Below are positions 20,784 to 31,794 of a stretch of DNA of 32,269 bases, piece after piece (within the stretch, counting starts at the first letter, position 1; each line of letters starts with the position of its first letter). Location: assembly GCF_000003605.2 (NCBI RefSeq), contig NW_003145293.1, forward strand, positions 53,031-85,299. Direction: 5' to 3'. Made by a program: the position numbers and the translations under genes. Below the pieces are notes generated by a model. The model was not told the origin of the DNA and made no database searches. It saw only the letters and a program-made list of their open reading frames with translations. Origin of the DNA: Saccoglossus kowalevskii (taxonomy: Eukaryota > Hemichordata > Enteropneusta > Harrimaniidae).

Positions 20784-20865
20784 TCATACAGTGTATTGTT
20801 CCCCGTTGAGGGCGATGTTTCTAGACAAAATATTGATGTAACTCATGTTTTGATCTGATAAGATT
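20784..20865 (+). repeat. Dispersed repeat segment; partner at 29327-29400
   Basis: Shares GTTGAGGGCGAT with 29327-29400, plus a looser match on both sides (CTAG, AATAT-TTGA, TAAC-C-TG). It begins where similarity to pol ends, so it may mark the truncation point of the Gypsy-type element. Family unknown. Confidence 0.55.
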
Positions 20866-21955
20866 TGTTTTTTTTTTCTGCCAAGATAAATATCAAATAA
20901 ATAAATTATTATTATTATTGTCTACTACTTAAATTTTTTATACTTTGCAAATCACGAGGAATATGTTAGAATACAATTTGGAGAGTGGTAAATTGACCAC
21001 AAGAGCCCTTCAACCAATACAGGATTGAACATCTAACAATCATTAGCTCGGCTGATCACACAGGAACTTGGTCGAGTATTGATGGCATTGGATATGATAA
21101 ATGATGGGATATGACGATGAATTACATGATGACACATGAATTTTCTCAAATACAATAAAACAGTAATAACAATTACAAGAGCTTCTCGGAATACAAAAAA
21201 TAGCGGCAATGATAACACTGTTGACAATAATACATGGTGCTTTTTATCGTCATGCGGCAGACGAAATTGATAGCAGTTTTCTTCGGCATATCGTGACATG
21301 TTTTTTATGGCCTGTGCATCTGGTGAAAATTCAGAAATTAGAAGAATCGCTCAGACCCAATCACCTTGTACCTTATGTTGGTGCTTAACTCAGCACATCC
21401 CGCCATATCGCACAAATTCAACGCCTTTTTAAAGCTTTCTTACATCTTTGGCGCGACTTTCTGGTGGCTTATTTCTTGTAGGCTTGCGGATTTGAGAAGA
21501 TGTCCTGGAGATGTTGCTTTACCACATAACTGTTTTCTTATTTTAGGCATTATTTTCTTCTTATAGATGCTACACGTACCTCCTCTGTTTTTCATTCATC
21601 CTGCTTGTTTTTTTCTCGCTTTCCTCTCAGTTCTACCACGATTAATTCCGTCTTTCTAACATGTCAGCAACAATGGCTGTCAGTCCCACTCATGCAGTAA
21701 TTCTCAACGGTTTACAGTTTTTTTCTATTGTTTTTTTTGAAATATTTAAAAGCCTCCGAGATGTGTCTTTCTTCCTCTGATTGTGTGTTCGCTGTCAGCT
21801 CCGGTAGATGATTATGCAAATTACACTATGGCCTCTCACTTCAGTTGGCAATAAATTATTTTATCTTTGTTACCATCTTTTCTTGGGCAGCGCTTTCGAA
21901 TACGTGCAATACCTACATTGTATTTTGCAGGTAACAGTTTATTTTCTTATGGATT
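20866..21955. other. Unassigned stretch beside the second Gypsy fragment
   Basis: Contains an ATT microsatellite (about 20906-20919). Short ORFs occur at 21033-21299 (-), 21366-21566 (+) and 21808-21999 (+), none with recognisable domains. It may include the decayed 3' part of the retroelement fragment at 21956-22360, but no LTR border was identified. Confidence 0.4.
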
Positions 21956-22360
21956 TTATTTCATCTTTATTTCTGGGAAACTTTTGTTTCCCTGCCTAAA
22001 CTGTTTTTTTGTAAACTCCGACCTTTTTTGTCTACTTGTGTGATAGGGCGTCCAGAATTTTCTCCTGCTATGGATATACTCTCTCAAATATGGCTTCATA
22101 CGGTTCATATGTATATATTTCTTAACTGTTATCGATGGTTGCATTGTACTTGATAGACCCAGGTAATTTTTTCACAATAATAAAGGGACCAATATATGTT
22201 GCTTTTAGATTTGGTGTTGTATTTTTCTTCTTTGTGGGATCATGTAGTCATACAAATTCACCTGTTTTCATGGGATTACTAGCAAATGTTCTGTTGAAAC
22301 CTTGCTGTGCTTTAATTACTTTTATTTAATGTTTATCATGCTTTTGAATTTGTTTCTCTG
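21956..22360 (-). mobile_element. Fragment of a second Gypsy-type pol: integrase C-terminal (GPY/F) module
   Basis: The - strand reads KAQQGFNRTFASNPMKTGEF, then V-stop-LHDPTKKK, then ATYIGPFIIVKKLPGS and, after a stop and frame change, IHMNRMKPYLREY. Basic linker, GPF box and a final VNRMKPY-like motif are the typical order of the end of Gypsy and retroviral-type integrases. It differs clearly from the GPY/F module of the first element, so it is a separate family or a diverged copy. At least two in-frame stops and one frameshift make it a relic. Confidence 0.7.
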
Positions 22361-24472
22361 TTGTTTTTGAAAAAATATTTTTCACAATTCAAAAACTCCG
22401 TTCATGGAAATAGGCGTAGTTTCTTCACCAGATCATAAGCTTACATAGTGGTCGAACTGGACGTTTTCGCCAACTCAACAGTAAAAGGTACGTATTTGAA
22501 AAGATGCCAGCATCGAGAGGACCATGAAAAATGCTCCACAACTGCAATTTGAAATTAGAGTTAGCAGCACCTGGTGTTCCCGCCAACTGCTCCCAATCAC
22601 CCATCTGATAATGAGCCCCCGATGCTTCCCGGCTCACCAATTCAATCATGCAAATCATTCAGCTTCAACCTATAACACAGTCACTGATGCACAACTACTT
22701 GTCAGAATGTTACAGTGTCCAATCACCATTGCTGCTCACTTGCTGTCATCCAATATCACCAAAGCTAACCGAACAGAAACAATATATCATGTCAATACAT
22801 AGTTTTATTTCCCACTCTACAGTACTGATTATTTTCAGCCCAATACAACATATGCAGTTACTGCTCACAATCCGCGTGACACATTATCAGACGGTTCACC
22901 TATACCGTACTAATCAATGAAGCTGAACCTTTCTAGCACACTCAATATTGTGTATGCTTCGCACCATTCAAAATAATGTTGCAGTCATGTACCAGTGATA
23001 TTCACATTTGATATTCCACAGTGTCTACAAAACATTAAAGAACCATCATGGCAGTATCATAGCAGACTGTTCAGAATATGGTTGACCCATTCACTATTCG
23101 ACAGACTGGCTGCATGTCACTATGCCACATAATCACAATATCGTCTTAATTTGACTACATTACAAATGAAGTTATTTATGGTACAATTCTGAAACCCTAC
23201 AAGACATTCAAATACTCTACTCTCTACTTGATAACCAACAGTTCCATAGAAAAGCTTCTGAGTAATCATTGACTTATCTTACTTAGCTTACATAACAAGG
23301 ATTAGACAAAACCAGAACAAATTCCAAATTCTTTTTTGTGTCTTTTGGGGATGGTGCTAAATCTTACATGGACGGCATCCAATTCATCTTTAATGGGTCT
23401 GGTGGAAGTATCCAGATGGCTGCAACTTTGTCTATTGCGCAGACCAACGAGTACAAACTTAGTTGTTACAAAGTTTTAACTAGGTAATTTCTTTGGTGGT
23501 TGGAAGGTAGGTCCTTTAAGTTTTGTTTTTAATTTAATTATATTTTGCGTGCACTCCTTGTTTTGTTGAGATCAATGTGTCTCATAATATTATTCTCTGC
23601 GACACAACGCATTCCGGTGTCACTTGCTACTCACTCGGCCTACAGTCTATAGTTCCTGAATCACAGATGTAGCCATAGGCTTGGAATTTGCAAAATAACC
23701 TAATCAAAGCAACATTAAAGGAGAGATCCAATAATAAAAACTAAAAAACAGCAGATTCTTAACATTCTGATATTCGCCATATTTTGAAAAAAACGTCGCT
23801 GATATGCAATTAAGATGTAATACTAGGTTGTGTTTACATGACATTTGTTTTTGAGAGCTTTGAAAACCTAGATCGAAAGCGAATGAAAAGAAAAAACTTT
23901 GGATCTCCAGTGTCGACCAAGGTCATTCTCGTGGGTGAAAATTCGGCGCAAGATACACCATATCATTCTTGAAAAGTCCTTTCAGACCACACACATATCA
24001 AGACGAGGCCAAAGCAAATAGTTCTGCTGATATGTAAATATTTTCTCCAAAATGTGTTGATGGCTGCACATACATCTATTGTAGAATAGTGGAATTAATA
24101 AACTCAACATATAGGGAATGTCCAAAAATTGAAATTGAAAAGTACACTACACTGCATAGTCAGTAAAAGAAATGTATATGGACGCTATGGTATACATGAA
24201 GCAATGTCAGAATGAATTACAAAAATTAAAAGAATTACAAAAACCCATTTTGAGTGTATGCTTTGACGAAATTCGTGACAGTGACATGTCAAATCATTTG
24301 TAAAAGGGTCATATACATATACACTAGCTAGAAGTCTTTGGTCATTCTGAATAACGACGCTCTGCTCAGACTTTAACCCATGATCCTCGCAGTCCTGAAA
24401 CTCAAGGTACAATACATAATGTTTTTGACTTTGTGAGTAAGTAGTTCTTGTTGTCCTTATTGTTCATTTTGT
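22361..24472. other. Unassigned intergenic stretch downstream of gene 4
   Basis: The part at about 22500-23300 is less AT-rich and richer in CA and CC than its surroundings and may be old transposon sequence, but no ORF with a recognisable domain, terminal repeat or TG...CA border was found. The right end (24185-24472) should include the 3' UTR of gene 4. No exon resembling a missing gene 3 exon 1 was seen. Confidence 0.4.
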
Positions 24473-26830
24473 TCATGCACGTGCACTATGAATAATCTCT
24501 GTTCCGCATTGGTTTCCTGAAACTGGAATATCTTGGCATTTCGTTTCCTGTTCATAAATTTTCTTTGACTTCCATTTCTGACATCCCAGCTTTACAAACA
24601 CAATGCACCCCGAAATAATCATGGATGAGCTGGCAATTATGAAAGACACATTGTAGTTGGACGTTAGATCATAAAGCCACCCTAAAAGCAAAAAAGAGTA
24701 AAACGATCATGCTTATGCATACACTTTTGTTATTCAATATTACGATTTACCAACAGTGAAACAACATGCAATCGTGTTATCGTGCACATATCGTTAGAAT
24801 ATGATTTACCCGGTTAAACTCAGGTTAAATACGTAAGGATCACATTTTCAAATGTCATTGTTTCAATGTAACTCATACATACCTGCAACAGGTGCACCAA
24901 GCATATATCCAATACCACTAAATAGTATATACCAGCCAAGTGCATTTGATAGATGCTCAACACCTACACAAGCTTTCAGAGTAACAGCATAAATTGGCAT
25001 ACCTACACCAACGCTAAATCCAAAGCAAGCAGCCACAGCGGCCAGTACTGCATAAGATCCATTTGATAATGGCATGCCCATAAGACACGCTCCAGCAGAG
25101 GAGAGTGATACTGCAAACACTACCGCTGGAGAGAAGTATCCTAAATCGACAAACCATCCGTGCAAACATCTTCCTACTAAACTTGTGATTCCCATAATAG
25201 TCATTAGGAATGCAGCGTCGAGCTTTTCTATATTTTCAGAAACAGCTTTTGGCACAAAATGAACCAATCCAATAATATACCCAAAACCTAGGAATACACC
25301 AGCAACGCACATTACTTGCAACCATGAATTATGTCGCAACAATGTAATATTGAGGTTTTCCCGTAGTACTGAGCATCTCTGTGATTTTCTGGATCTTACT
25401 GCTGCATGTTTTACCTCGCCAACTTTGTTATGCTCAATGTTTGATCTTACTTCATTGTATGTCATATCGTCACCTTGTGTAACTCTACACTCGTCCGTGA
25501 TATCCGTTGATTCAAATGTGTCTCCATTATGAGTTGATTGGTTATCTTGTACTCGATTGAAATCCGCTTCTTGACCCACTGTGTCATCTGAATTTAGTGG
25601 TTTCATCAGCATTCCAGAAACAATGATATTCATGTAAATACCCGATATCACAACCAATGCCGACCGCCACCCATATGTTTCAATTAACATCTGATATAAA
25701 GGTGGTAGGGCCATCATTCCAATCCCAACACCAGTGAACACCATCCCATTCGCCAATGCATGTCGCCGTGTGAAGTACTGTCCGACGATCACGATCGATG
25801 GACCATACATCAACGAAAATGCCAAACCTTAGATATAGCAGAAGCATGTTGTGTATAATGTTAATGAAAGCACGGGACGCTTGAAATAAGGAAATGTATT
25901 GCTTTCAATTGGTGAGTCATACACCACTTATTTGAATATGTATATCTGATTATAATGAAAGATCACAGAACTGTTTATATATAACAAGCTTAGATCTATA
26001 AAAAAACGCTATATAAATAAATGCACAAACGGCACCCCATATCCTATAAGATAGAAAGAAATAAACATTCTTAAACATTTTTCTGTTAACAAATACATAT
26101 ACTGTTTCATACCTAACATCACGCCATACGTAATGTATACCCACATCAAGCTGGTTGCAAAGGAGGTCAATATGACCGCAATAGTTGATATAATTCCTGC
26201 AGCTATTACCATTGGACGACATCCAAACCGCCTAGTTAAACCACCAATAAAGGGGGCTACAATAAATGGATAGTAGACAGAAAGTAAAGTGTGTTGGACC
26301 TTTTTCTAATAGTTTAAATTTGCAATGCAATATATATTTGCATATATATATATATATATTATATGCAGATTGAGAGGTGGATGAAGATATATTTGTAAGA
26401 AACACATGCACACGTGCTTTTATTCCTGATACGAATCATGCATATTGAAATCCGTTTATATTGCCCAGTATAAACTGGTTTCATCAAGCTGCGCTGGCGA
26501 ATATACGATTGTCTTAAATTATGAACAATATATGATACATGCAAAAATCTTATACCAAAGCCAATATATAATTGGCATATAGTAGAAAACATCCAAAATT
26601 CAAATCAAAATAATTGTCTCACCTGTCAAAGTACGAACCAAAAACTGGAGTGATGATACTGCAAATGTTTCGCCAACACTTTTTTGGAAATATTCTGCGA
26701 ATAATACTAGAAACATGGTTGAAGCAGTGATGCTACCCGCAATTACAGCTTGTATGTACATACATCCAATGACAACAACCCATTTATATAAACTGGAATC
26801 TTGTTTGGCTTTTGAATGATTCATGGTCAT
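24473..26830 (-). CDS. Gene 4: intact SLC16-like (monocarboxylate-transporter-like) MFS protein, 501 aa
   Basis: Four coding exons on the - strand: 26830-26623, 26256-26113 (144 nt), 25827-24883 and 24681-24473. All introns are GT-AG and phase 1; total 1506 nt including TGA. The start is MTMNHSKAKQDSSLYKW; a second ATG two codons on is also possible. Features: TM1 about residues 16-38; FGCRP at 80-84; YFTRRHALANG at 135-145; YGWRSA at 169-174; a long polar central loop about 195-278; VGRCLHGWFVD near 335-345; TM12 in exon 4 (LYDLTSNYNVSFIIASSS); polar tail to the C terminus. These match SLC16 carriers: twelve helices, large loop between TM6 and TM7, cytoplasmic ends. The N-terminal acidic-Gly-Gly-Trp signature is missing (DSSLYKW instead), so this is a divergent branch. 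Substrate unknown. Closest relative here is gene 3. Confidence 0.95.
26340..26366. repeat. TA-rich microsatellite in intron 1 of gene 4
   Basis: An alternating AT run within the intron between coding exons 1 and 2 of gene 4. No other function suggested. Confidence 0.8.
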
Positions 26831-26845
26831 GTCGGGATGTATAAT

Positions 26846-26847
26846 CT
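26846..26847 (-). promoter_or_regulatory. Probable 3' splice site in the gene 4 5' UTR
   Basis: On the - strand ATATATTTTCCAG ends 15 nt before the first ATG, an arrangement like that of gene 2. It implies a non-coding first exon at higher coordinates, which I could not place. Confidence 0.5.
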
Positions 26848-27434
26848 GGAAAATATATTCAACATATGGACCTTAAAACAACAACGTTTTATGATTTTAT
26901 TCATCGCCGTTCACAAAATACTGCTCAAATGTCTGAGTGCAGATTCGTTGCCACTTGAATATCTTTCGGATGTTTTCCTTTTTTACATTCAGTGTTGGTT
27001 GCACACTGCTAATTTTTATAGCAAGTGGAATAAACTAAAAATAAACACACTCACACATACTGACAATTATAATTTAATTCTAAGACGCGATTTTGTTGTA
27101 TATAAAATAATATAATAATATTTTACAGTATTTTGACTAAAACTAATTTGCATATCATCCATGCTATAATGCTTTCGGTATTTTCACGGTCGATATGCAA
27201 ATGAACATGTTATTTCCATTGGCAACCGAACTATTTTTATTTTGTAAAAAACATTTAGTCTGCTATTTTTATCCGGTTCAAATAGTTCAGTAACATTTTT
27301 GGCATATTAGGTGTACATCACATGGAATACTATGATTGGGAGAACTTTATGTATGTTGACCACCTGGAAACTGAGTTTTATAAACACTGAAGGGTTCTCT
27401 GAAGATCTACCCACAGTAAATTTAGCGATTGCCA
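26848..27434. other. Upstream region of gene 4, no coding feature recognised
   Basis: AT-rich. ORFs at 26816-27115 (+) and 27307-27507 (-) have no recognisable domain. The gene 4 promoter and non-coding first exon are probably here or further right, but no specific core-promoter element can be supported. Confidence 0.4.
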
Positions 27435-28024
27435 TGGAGGCGCAACCATCAACATCGAAGTACCAGGAGGATTCCGCTTGAGACGTTGTGGCGTTACTCA
27501 GTTCCAAATAAAGATTACCAACGAAATGAACAACATTTTAACTAGTAATCAAGATTCATTCAATCCACGACTAGCAAGTAACATCACAAACAAAGTTGTA
27601 GCGTGCTGTTCAGCGACGACCGATGTCGACGAAAGTCATCCAGTCAGTGGAGTTCCGCAGTTGCACGGCATGTTTACGAATGCCCAATTCTGTGGAGGAA
27701 CTTTTAACTTCAACATAAATTTCAACTACGTATGACCATGGTATGACTGACTTCGAAACTTTCCACCGAGATCGGACGGCGCCTTATCATTCCAATTCTT
27801 CACCATTGTATTCAAACGAATCACGTAGTGCGCTGTTACATTCTCCTTCAAACTCGGGATTCAACTATAAGGGGCGTTTCAGTAAAAAAAAACATCGCAA
27901 ACCAGTATACTACAACAGAAATGCTCAGCGATGCAAAAGAAGAATAGATATTTACTTTTCAGTACTCGTTGATACAATCCCTCACATATTCTACTCCCAA
28001 TTATTCCTGCGTAAAATGGAATAG
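27435..28024 (+). other. Pair of adjacent unrecognised ORFs with coding-like composition
   Basis: ATG at 27435 opens only 15 codons (MEAQPSTSKYQEDSA) before TGA. An overlapping frame then runs to 27735, with an ATG at about 27523 and the ending HGMFTNAQFCGGTFNFNINF. A third frame (27743-28024) begins MTDFETFHRDRTAPYHSNSS, is rich in Ser, Asn and Tyr, and ends in a hydrophobic stretch. GC content is higher than in the flanks. The Gly-Thr-Phe-Asn-rich end loosely recalls the linker before the NACHT domain in some invertebrate NLR-type proteins, but this is a weak impression. It may be exons of an unrecognised gene or a relic. Confidence 0.3.
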
Positions 28025-29326
28025 CCTCTTTCCATGTAAACATTCTCAGTAAAATAGGCTATTAAAATAGATGCAGGTCTGTAAAATGTAATTAATTAGC
28101 TCTCATTCAAGCAACATTGCAGATTTCCCAGTCGGAGTGAAACTGGTTCAACTCTGCCATTGAAATATAGGGGGGTTTTCAGCAAAAAACAAATAACCCT
28201 TGAGTGCACTCAATACACTAAATTTGAAACAAATCTCGCATTAGTTACAGTAGCAGAATACCACAGAAATATCAGTAGAAACATGAAAACACTATAGATT
28301 GTATTTCGGCCTGAACCCTCTCTATTGCAATTCCACGAATTACCCCATATGTAAATCCATTTTCCACCTTTGTATTGAAGCGTTTGGTAATAAAAAAAAC
28401 ATAAGTACAGCGATACACAACCCAACATCTTGCGAATATATCGTTGCCATTAACATTCTTTTCTGTCACATTTATTAGTGTGTCAGATATGGTTGATAGG
28501 ATATTATATTGCAGTGTGACCCTGGGTAGAGTACAAAGTCCATATGCGTTTATTCCTGCTTGCCATTGACCCCAGGTACAGTTAGCAGGCAGAACTTAAA
28601 TTTAAATTTAGACTGAGGTAAAAGACAAGTTTAATATATAGTGACATTACCAGTTACATTGTCACTCGTTTTACTCATATCCACTTGTCAAATAGATTAT
28701 TAAACAATGACATTATATTCTGCATAGTAGAGTGGTGAGAGATGAGAGCACATTTCAATAAACGCACACACGCGAAATAATCTGAGTATGGTTTAGACTA
28801 ATACCACTAACGGTTATATCCGCTGTGATGTCCCACAATCCTTACTCTTGATATTACATGAACATACAATAAATACCATAGACACTATTCTACAGTAGTA
28901 GAGAAACGTTGACACATGCTGAAGTACGGATCATATATTGGCTGGTTCCCGCCTCAAGTGTCATGGCGTACAAGCCACAAGAGGCCGGTAACTAGTAACG
29001 AGTCCGGCAATCTGATTGGTCCATCACATTCTCGTTGCCTGTTCTATGTCAGACTGTTTCTTTTGTTATAAATTTGCACAGAAACAGCGATGAATGTCAA
29101 AAACATCTCAAATGTGTAAATCTAAGAGCAGGAAGTATGTATGAACATTGCTGTATTGTAGTATTACAGACACATTTACGCAGAACGGAACTTGGAATAT
29201 TTTCAAATTATGTCACTCAGTCACGTGCCTTCCGACCGGAAAACCGACCCAAATGGACCAATATGGCGATTACTAGTTACATGCGTCATACTTGCAATTC
29301 GTAAAGGATGCCAGACCAGCGAAGGG

Positions 29327-29400
29327 TCACATAATTCAGTACGTTTCCCAGTTGAGGGCGATATACCTAGCAATATGTTGACATAACGCGTGTAAGTTGA
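29327..29400 (+). repeat. Dispersed repeat segment; partner at 20784-20865
   Basis: Shares GTTGAGGGCGAT and flanking partial matches with 20784-20865 in the same orientation. Roughly three quarters of bases agree by eye over about 50 bp. Family not known. Confidence 0.55.
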
Positions 29401-30647
29401 CATACACATGTCTTTCATTACGTGTATTTATGTTATCACTTGTACAGATAGGATAGGAATGATCCAACAAGGGGAATAGGACATCAGTATTTACCAGCCT
29501 ACTGTTTATCCCATGAATTCCAAGATGGAAATTTTAAGATTATGGGACCCATTATCGATGTACACAACGCATGTAAGATGCAATGTTTGTTTACAGGAAA
29601 TTCGAACGTGACGATGACCATCATTTAAAAAAGTAGTCTTTGATATATGTTTAAGAGAAAAAGATAACAGCATATTGCAACTATTCACTCAAAGCTGAAA
29701 AGCAAAAAAACAAACCTTGAAATAATTAAAAAGCCATGCTTGCAAAGTAAATATTCACAAATTCAATTGTTTACTGTAACAGAGTAAAGTTTATTGGCTT
29801 AAAGTATGGTTTAGATCGTTATAATTCAAACTCCCCTTGGAAGAGTTGTAAGCAGAAATGTCAAAACGTATATGGCATAATGTTAATTGCGATGCATTTT
29901 TAAAACAAATGTCAAGTTCATTTGCAATAAAAGCAGTGTTAAAAGCAGTACATCTTTTTATTGCTCAACCAAACCGACAAGAGTGGGGAAAAAACAACTA
30001 AAGATAAATGATGGAAATAAAAAAACGAAATAAGCGGCAATGCATGCATAATATTATATATATATAAAGGGGAAACTAAGGCTAAATTCAAATGGACTTT
30101 GGTAATTAGGATGAACTTATTTTCTCATAGCAGTCACAACTCGCAAAAAAAATACTTCATATATGGCCCATGCATAAAACGTTCAGTTGTGTTGAATGTT
30201 CGTACATTACATCGTTGTCGTTACACGAGGCAATTCATCAGGCAACGCACCGAGCAACGTATGAGGCAACGCGTAGCATACATACGACAATGTGTAGTAT
30301 TAAGAGGATACCGAAAAGTATGCACGAAGTCAGTACAGCGGAAGTATCGACCGACGTGGTTATGCCAAAATCCAAAGTCTTAGAACAGATTTGCCATGTT
30401 TGTTTTTATTATTTGGGGGCGCTTCCTCGTGCGTAATCGCTCTATAATTCGATTTTGCATTTCCTAAAATAGTAGGATGCAAATATCCAGAGCAATACTG
30501 GAAAATTACGGCACGTTGTTAATTATGGCGTTATGGTGGCAGATGTACAATAACATATGTTATACGAGGCGTAGACTATATGTCCTCTATTACTGTGTGA
30601 CTTTTAATCTATGAATAATAGCCCAGTGAATCGAACTAGAGGGTTGT

Positions 30648-30659
30648 GGGGGGGGGGGG
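30648..30659 (+). repeat. Homopolymer run of 12 G
   Basis: Uninterrupted G run in otherwise AT-rich DNA. The reported length may be inaccurate because such runs are error-prone in sequencing. Confidence 0.85.
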
Positions 30660-31794
30660 TTACGAACGTGTCAGTCTAGCGAGCGAGTGCCCATGGTAAT
30701 GTATTGAAGTCATTCAGTTTACTGAATGTGACTTTGAAAGTTCCACGCTGGCCGGATATTCAGGCCAGAAATCACTCCCTAGTTCAGTTCTTTACAGAGG
30801 CAGAGGTTCCCGAGTATGCACTTTATCCATTATCAGCACATTGTCTCTGAGCATGGACCTTCCTTGTAATTCTCTGATTTGTTTGGGCGTTTCCATAATT
30901 TGTTGTGCCGTGTCCATTTTATTATTTTCAATATGTTCAGTTTGCACTACATTATATTTACAGTGCCAATCTTCGTATAACTGCTTTGTTGAACGTTTTC
31001 TCCTGTTCTCACTCTGATTTTCTCGGTATTGAATTGGCTATAAAGCAATCCGTTGTTATCTGTGTTCTGATACGTCGACTACTAAGTAATGTTTTCTCTT
31101 GATGTGAACCATGAAGTTAACACTGGTTAACACAAACTTTTGTATTTATTCACTCACTTCTGGATCAAATGAGCATCATGTAAAACTTATTTATCAATGC
31201 AACAAGTTGTTTATCGTTATGAGGTTCAACTCACCCGTATCTGCATAGAGATCACTCCACAGCTTAAGATTGTAATATCCTCTACATCTTGACTAGCAAT
31301 GGGAATCAATTCAATTGCACTCCACCATGTAAGAAAATATCGTAAGAAGACTGTCAAGACAAACCATTTGCCACTAGATGAGAACAAAATTAATGTACAA
31401 AAATAAATTCTATAGCCGTGAAGGTGGTAAAAGACTTCGTGAAATTAGAGGATGCTTATCCCGACTTATTAACAGGTTTTAATTTCAGTATATGAGTATA
31501 CGAAATTAGTCATTTTTAGGAAGACTCAAAACGTCAATTGACACAAATCATGCTTCAATGACGTCATTTAAAATATGTATAGCACTTAATCGGCGTGCCA
31601 CCATAATTGATGAAACATTACACCGGGAAAAGTACAGTTTGAGAATGTAGTTATATGTTTGTTTAACCTTAAGGTTTATGGCACATTAAATAATCGATAA
31701 TTTACCCTGATACAATAAAAGATAACTTAAAAAATAACATACGCGCGTGTTAAAGTGACATCGAATTTAAATTACAAACACCTTTCGTGGACAG

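Larger units (their letters stand above)
14750..20790 (-). mobile_element. Degenerate Ty3/Gypsy-type LTR element with env-like gene, 5'-truncated
   Basis: Read on the - strand, the order is part of the protease-RT linker and RT (from about 20790), RNase H, zinc-binding and catalytic integrase, a GPY/F-type segment, a chromodomain, an env-like gene and a 3' LTR. Gag, most or all of protease, and a 5' LTR are not found. Many frameshifts and stops plus an internal RT deletion show that it is inactive. The LTR end cuts the tandem array at 14749. No array sequence reappears beyond 20790, so a clean insertion with target-site duplication cannot be shown. Confidence 0.85.
17666..20790 (-). pseudogene. 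Pol polyprotein of the Gypsy-type element (RT, RNase H, integrase, chromodomain), broken
   Basis: Order on the - strand: linker and RT fingers (20738-20418, HKIRLIGDPDPISCRLYKVT and FCVDYRKLN); RT palm (about 20417-20190, with YLSTLDLK, NYQFNRCPMGVAGSG) containing stops and a frame change; RT end and connection (20189-19920, RSLRGFLGICNYYKKL); RNase H (about 19900-19555, GGRALTPTERNHSITQLEAF) with stops; a linker and zinc-binding region (19524-18938, GHFGFAKTYASIRQHYYWPKM); integrase core (about 18937-18430); and chromodomain (18031-17666). This is the Ty3/Gypsy order, with integrase after RNase H. The copy is a fossil. The HHCC module ends CVDR where the family has C-x2-C. Confidence 0.85.
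28025..31794. other. Long stretch without a recognised gene
   Basis: Short ORFs on both strands (for example 28210-28469 -, 29035-29386 +, 30099-30436 +) have no supported function. The sequence near 28150-28185 (TATAGGGGGGTTTTCAGC, then AAAAAAC) resembles 27860-27895, suggesting a small local repeat. A dispersed repeat lies at 29327-29400, a G run at 30648-30659 and two hairpins at 30707-30768. Confidence 0.4.

Noticed and set aside
28210-28469. Two overlapping - strand ORFs with hydrophobic segments as another transporter exon
   Set aside because: No alignment with any exon of genes 1-4 and no consistent splice sites.
30170-30260. C2H2 zinc-finger-like FSCVECSYITSLSLHEAIH
   Set aside because: The spacing between the second Cys and first His is 8 rather than about 12, no hydrophobic core matches, and neighbouring fingers are absent.
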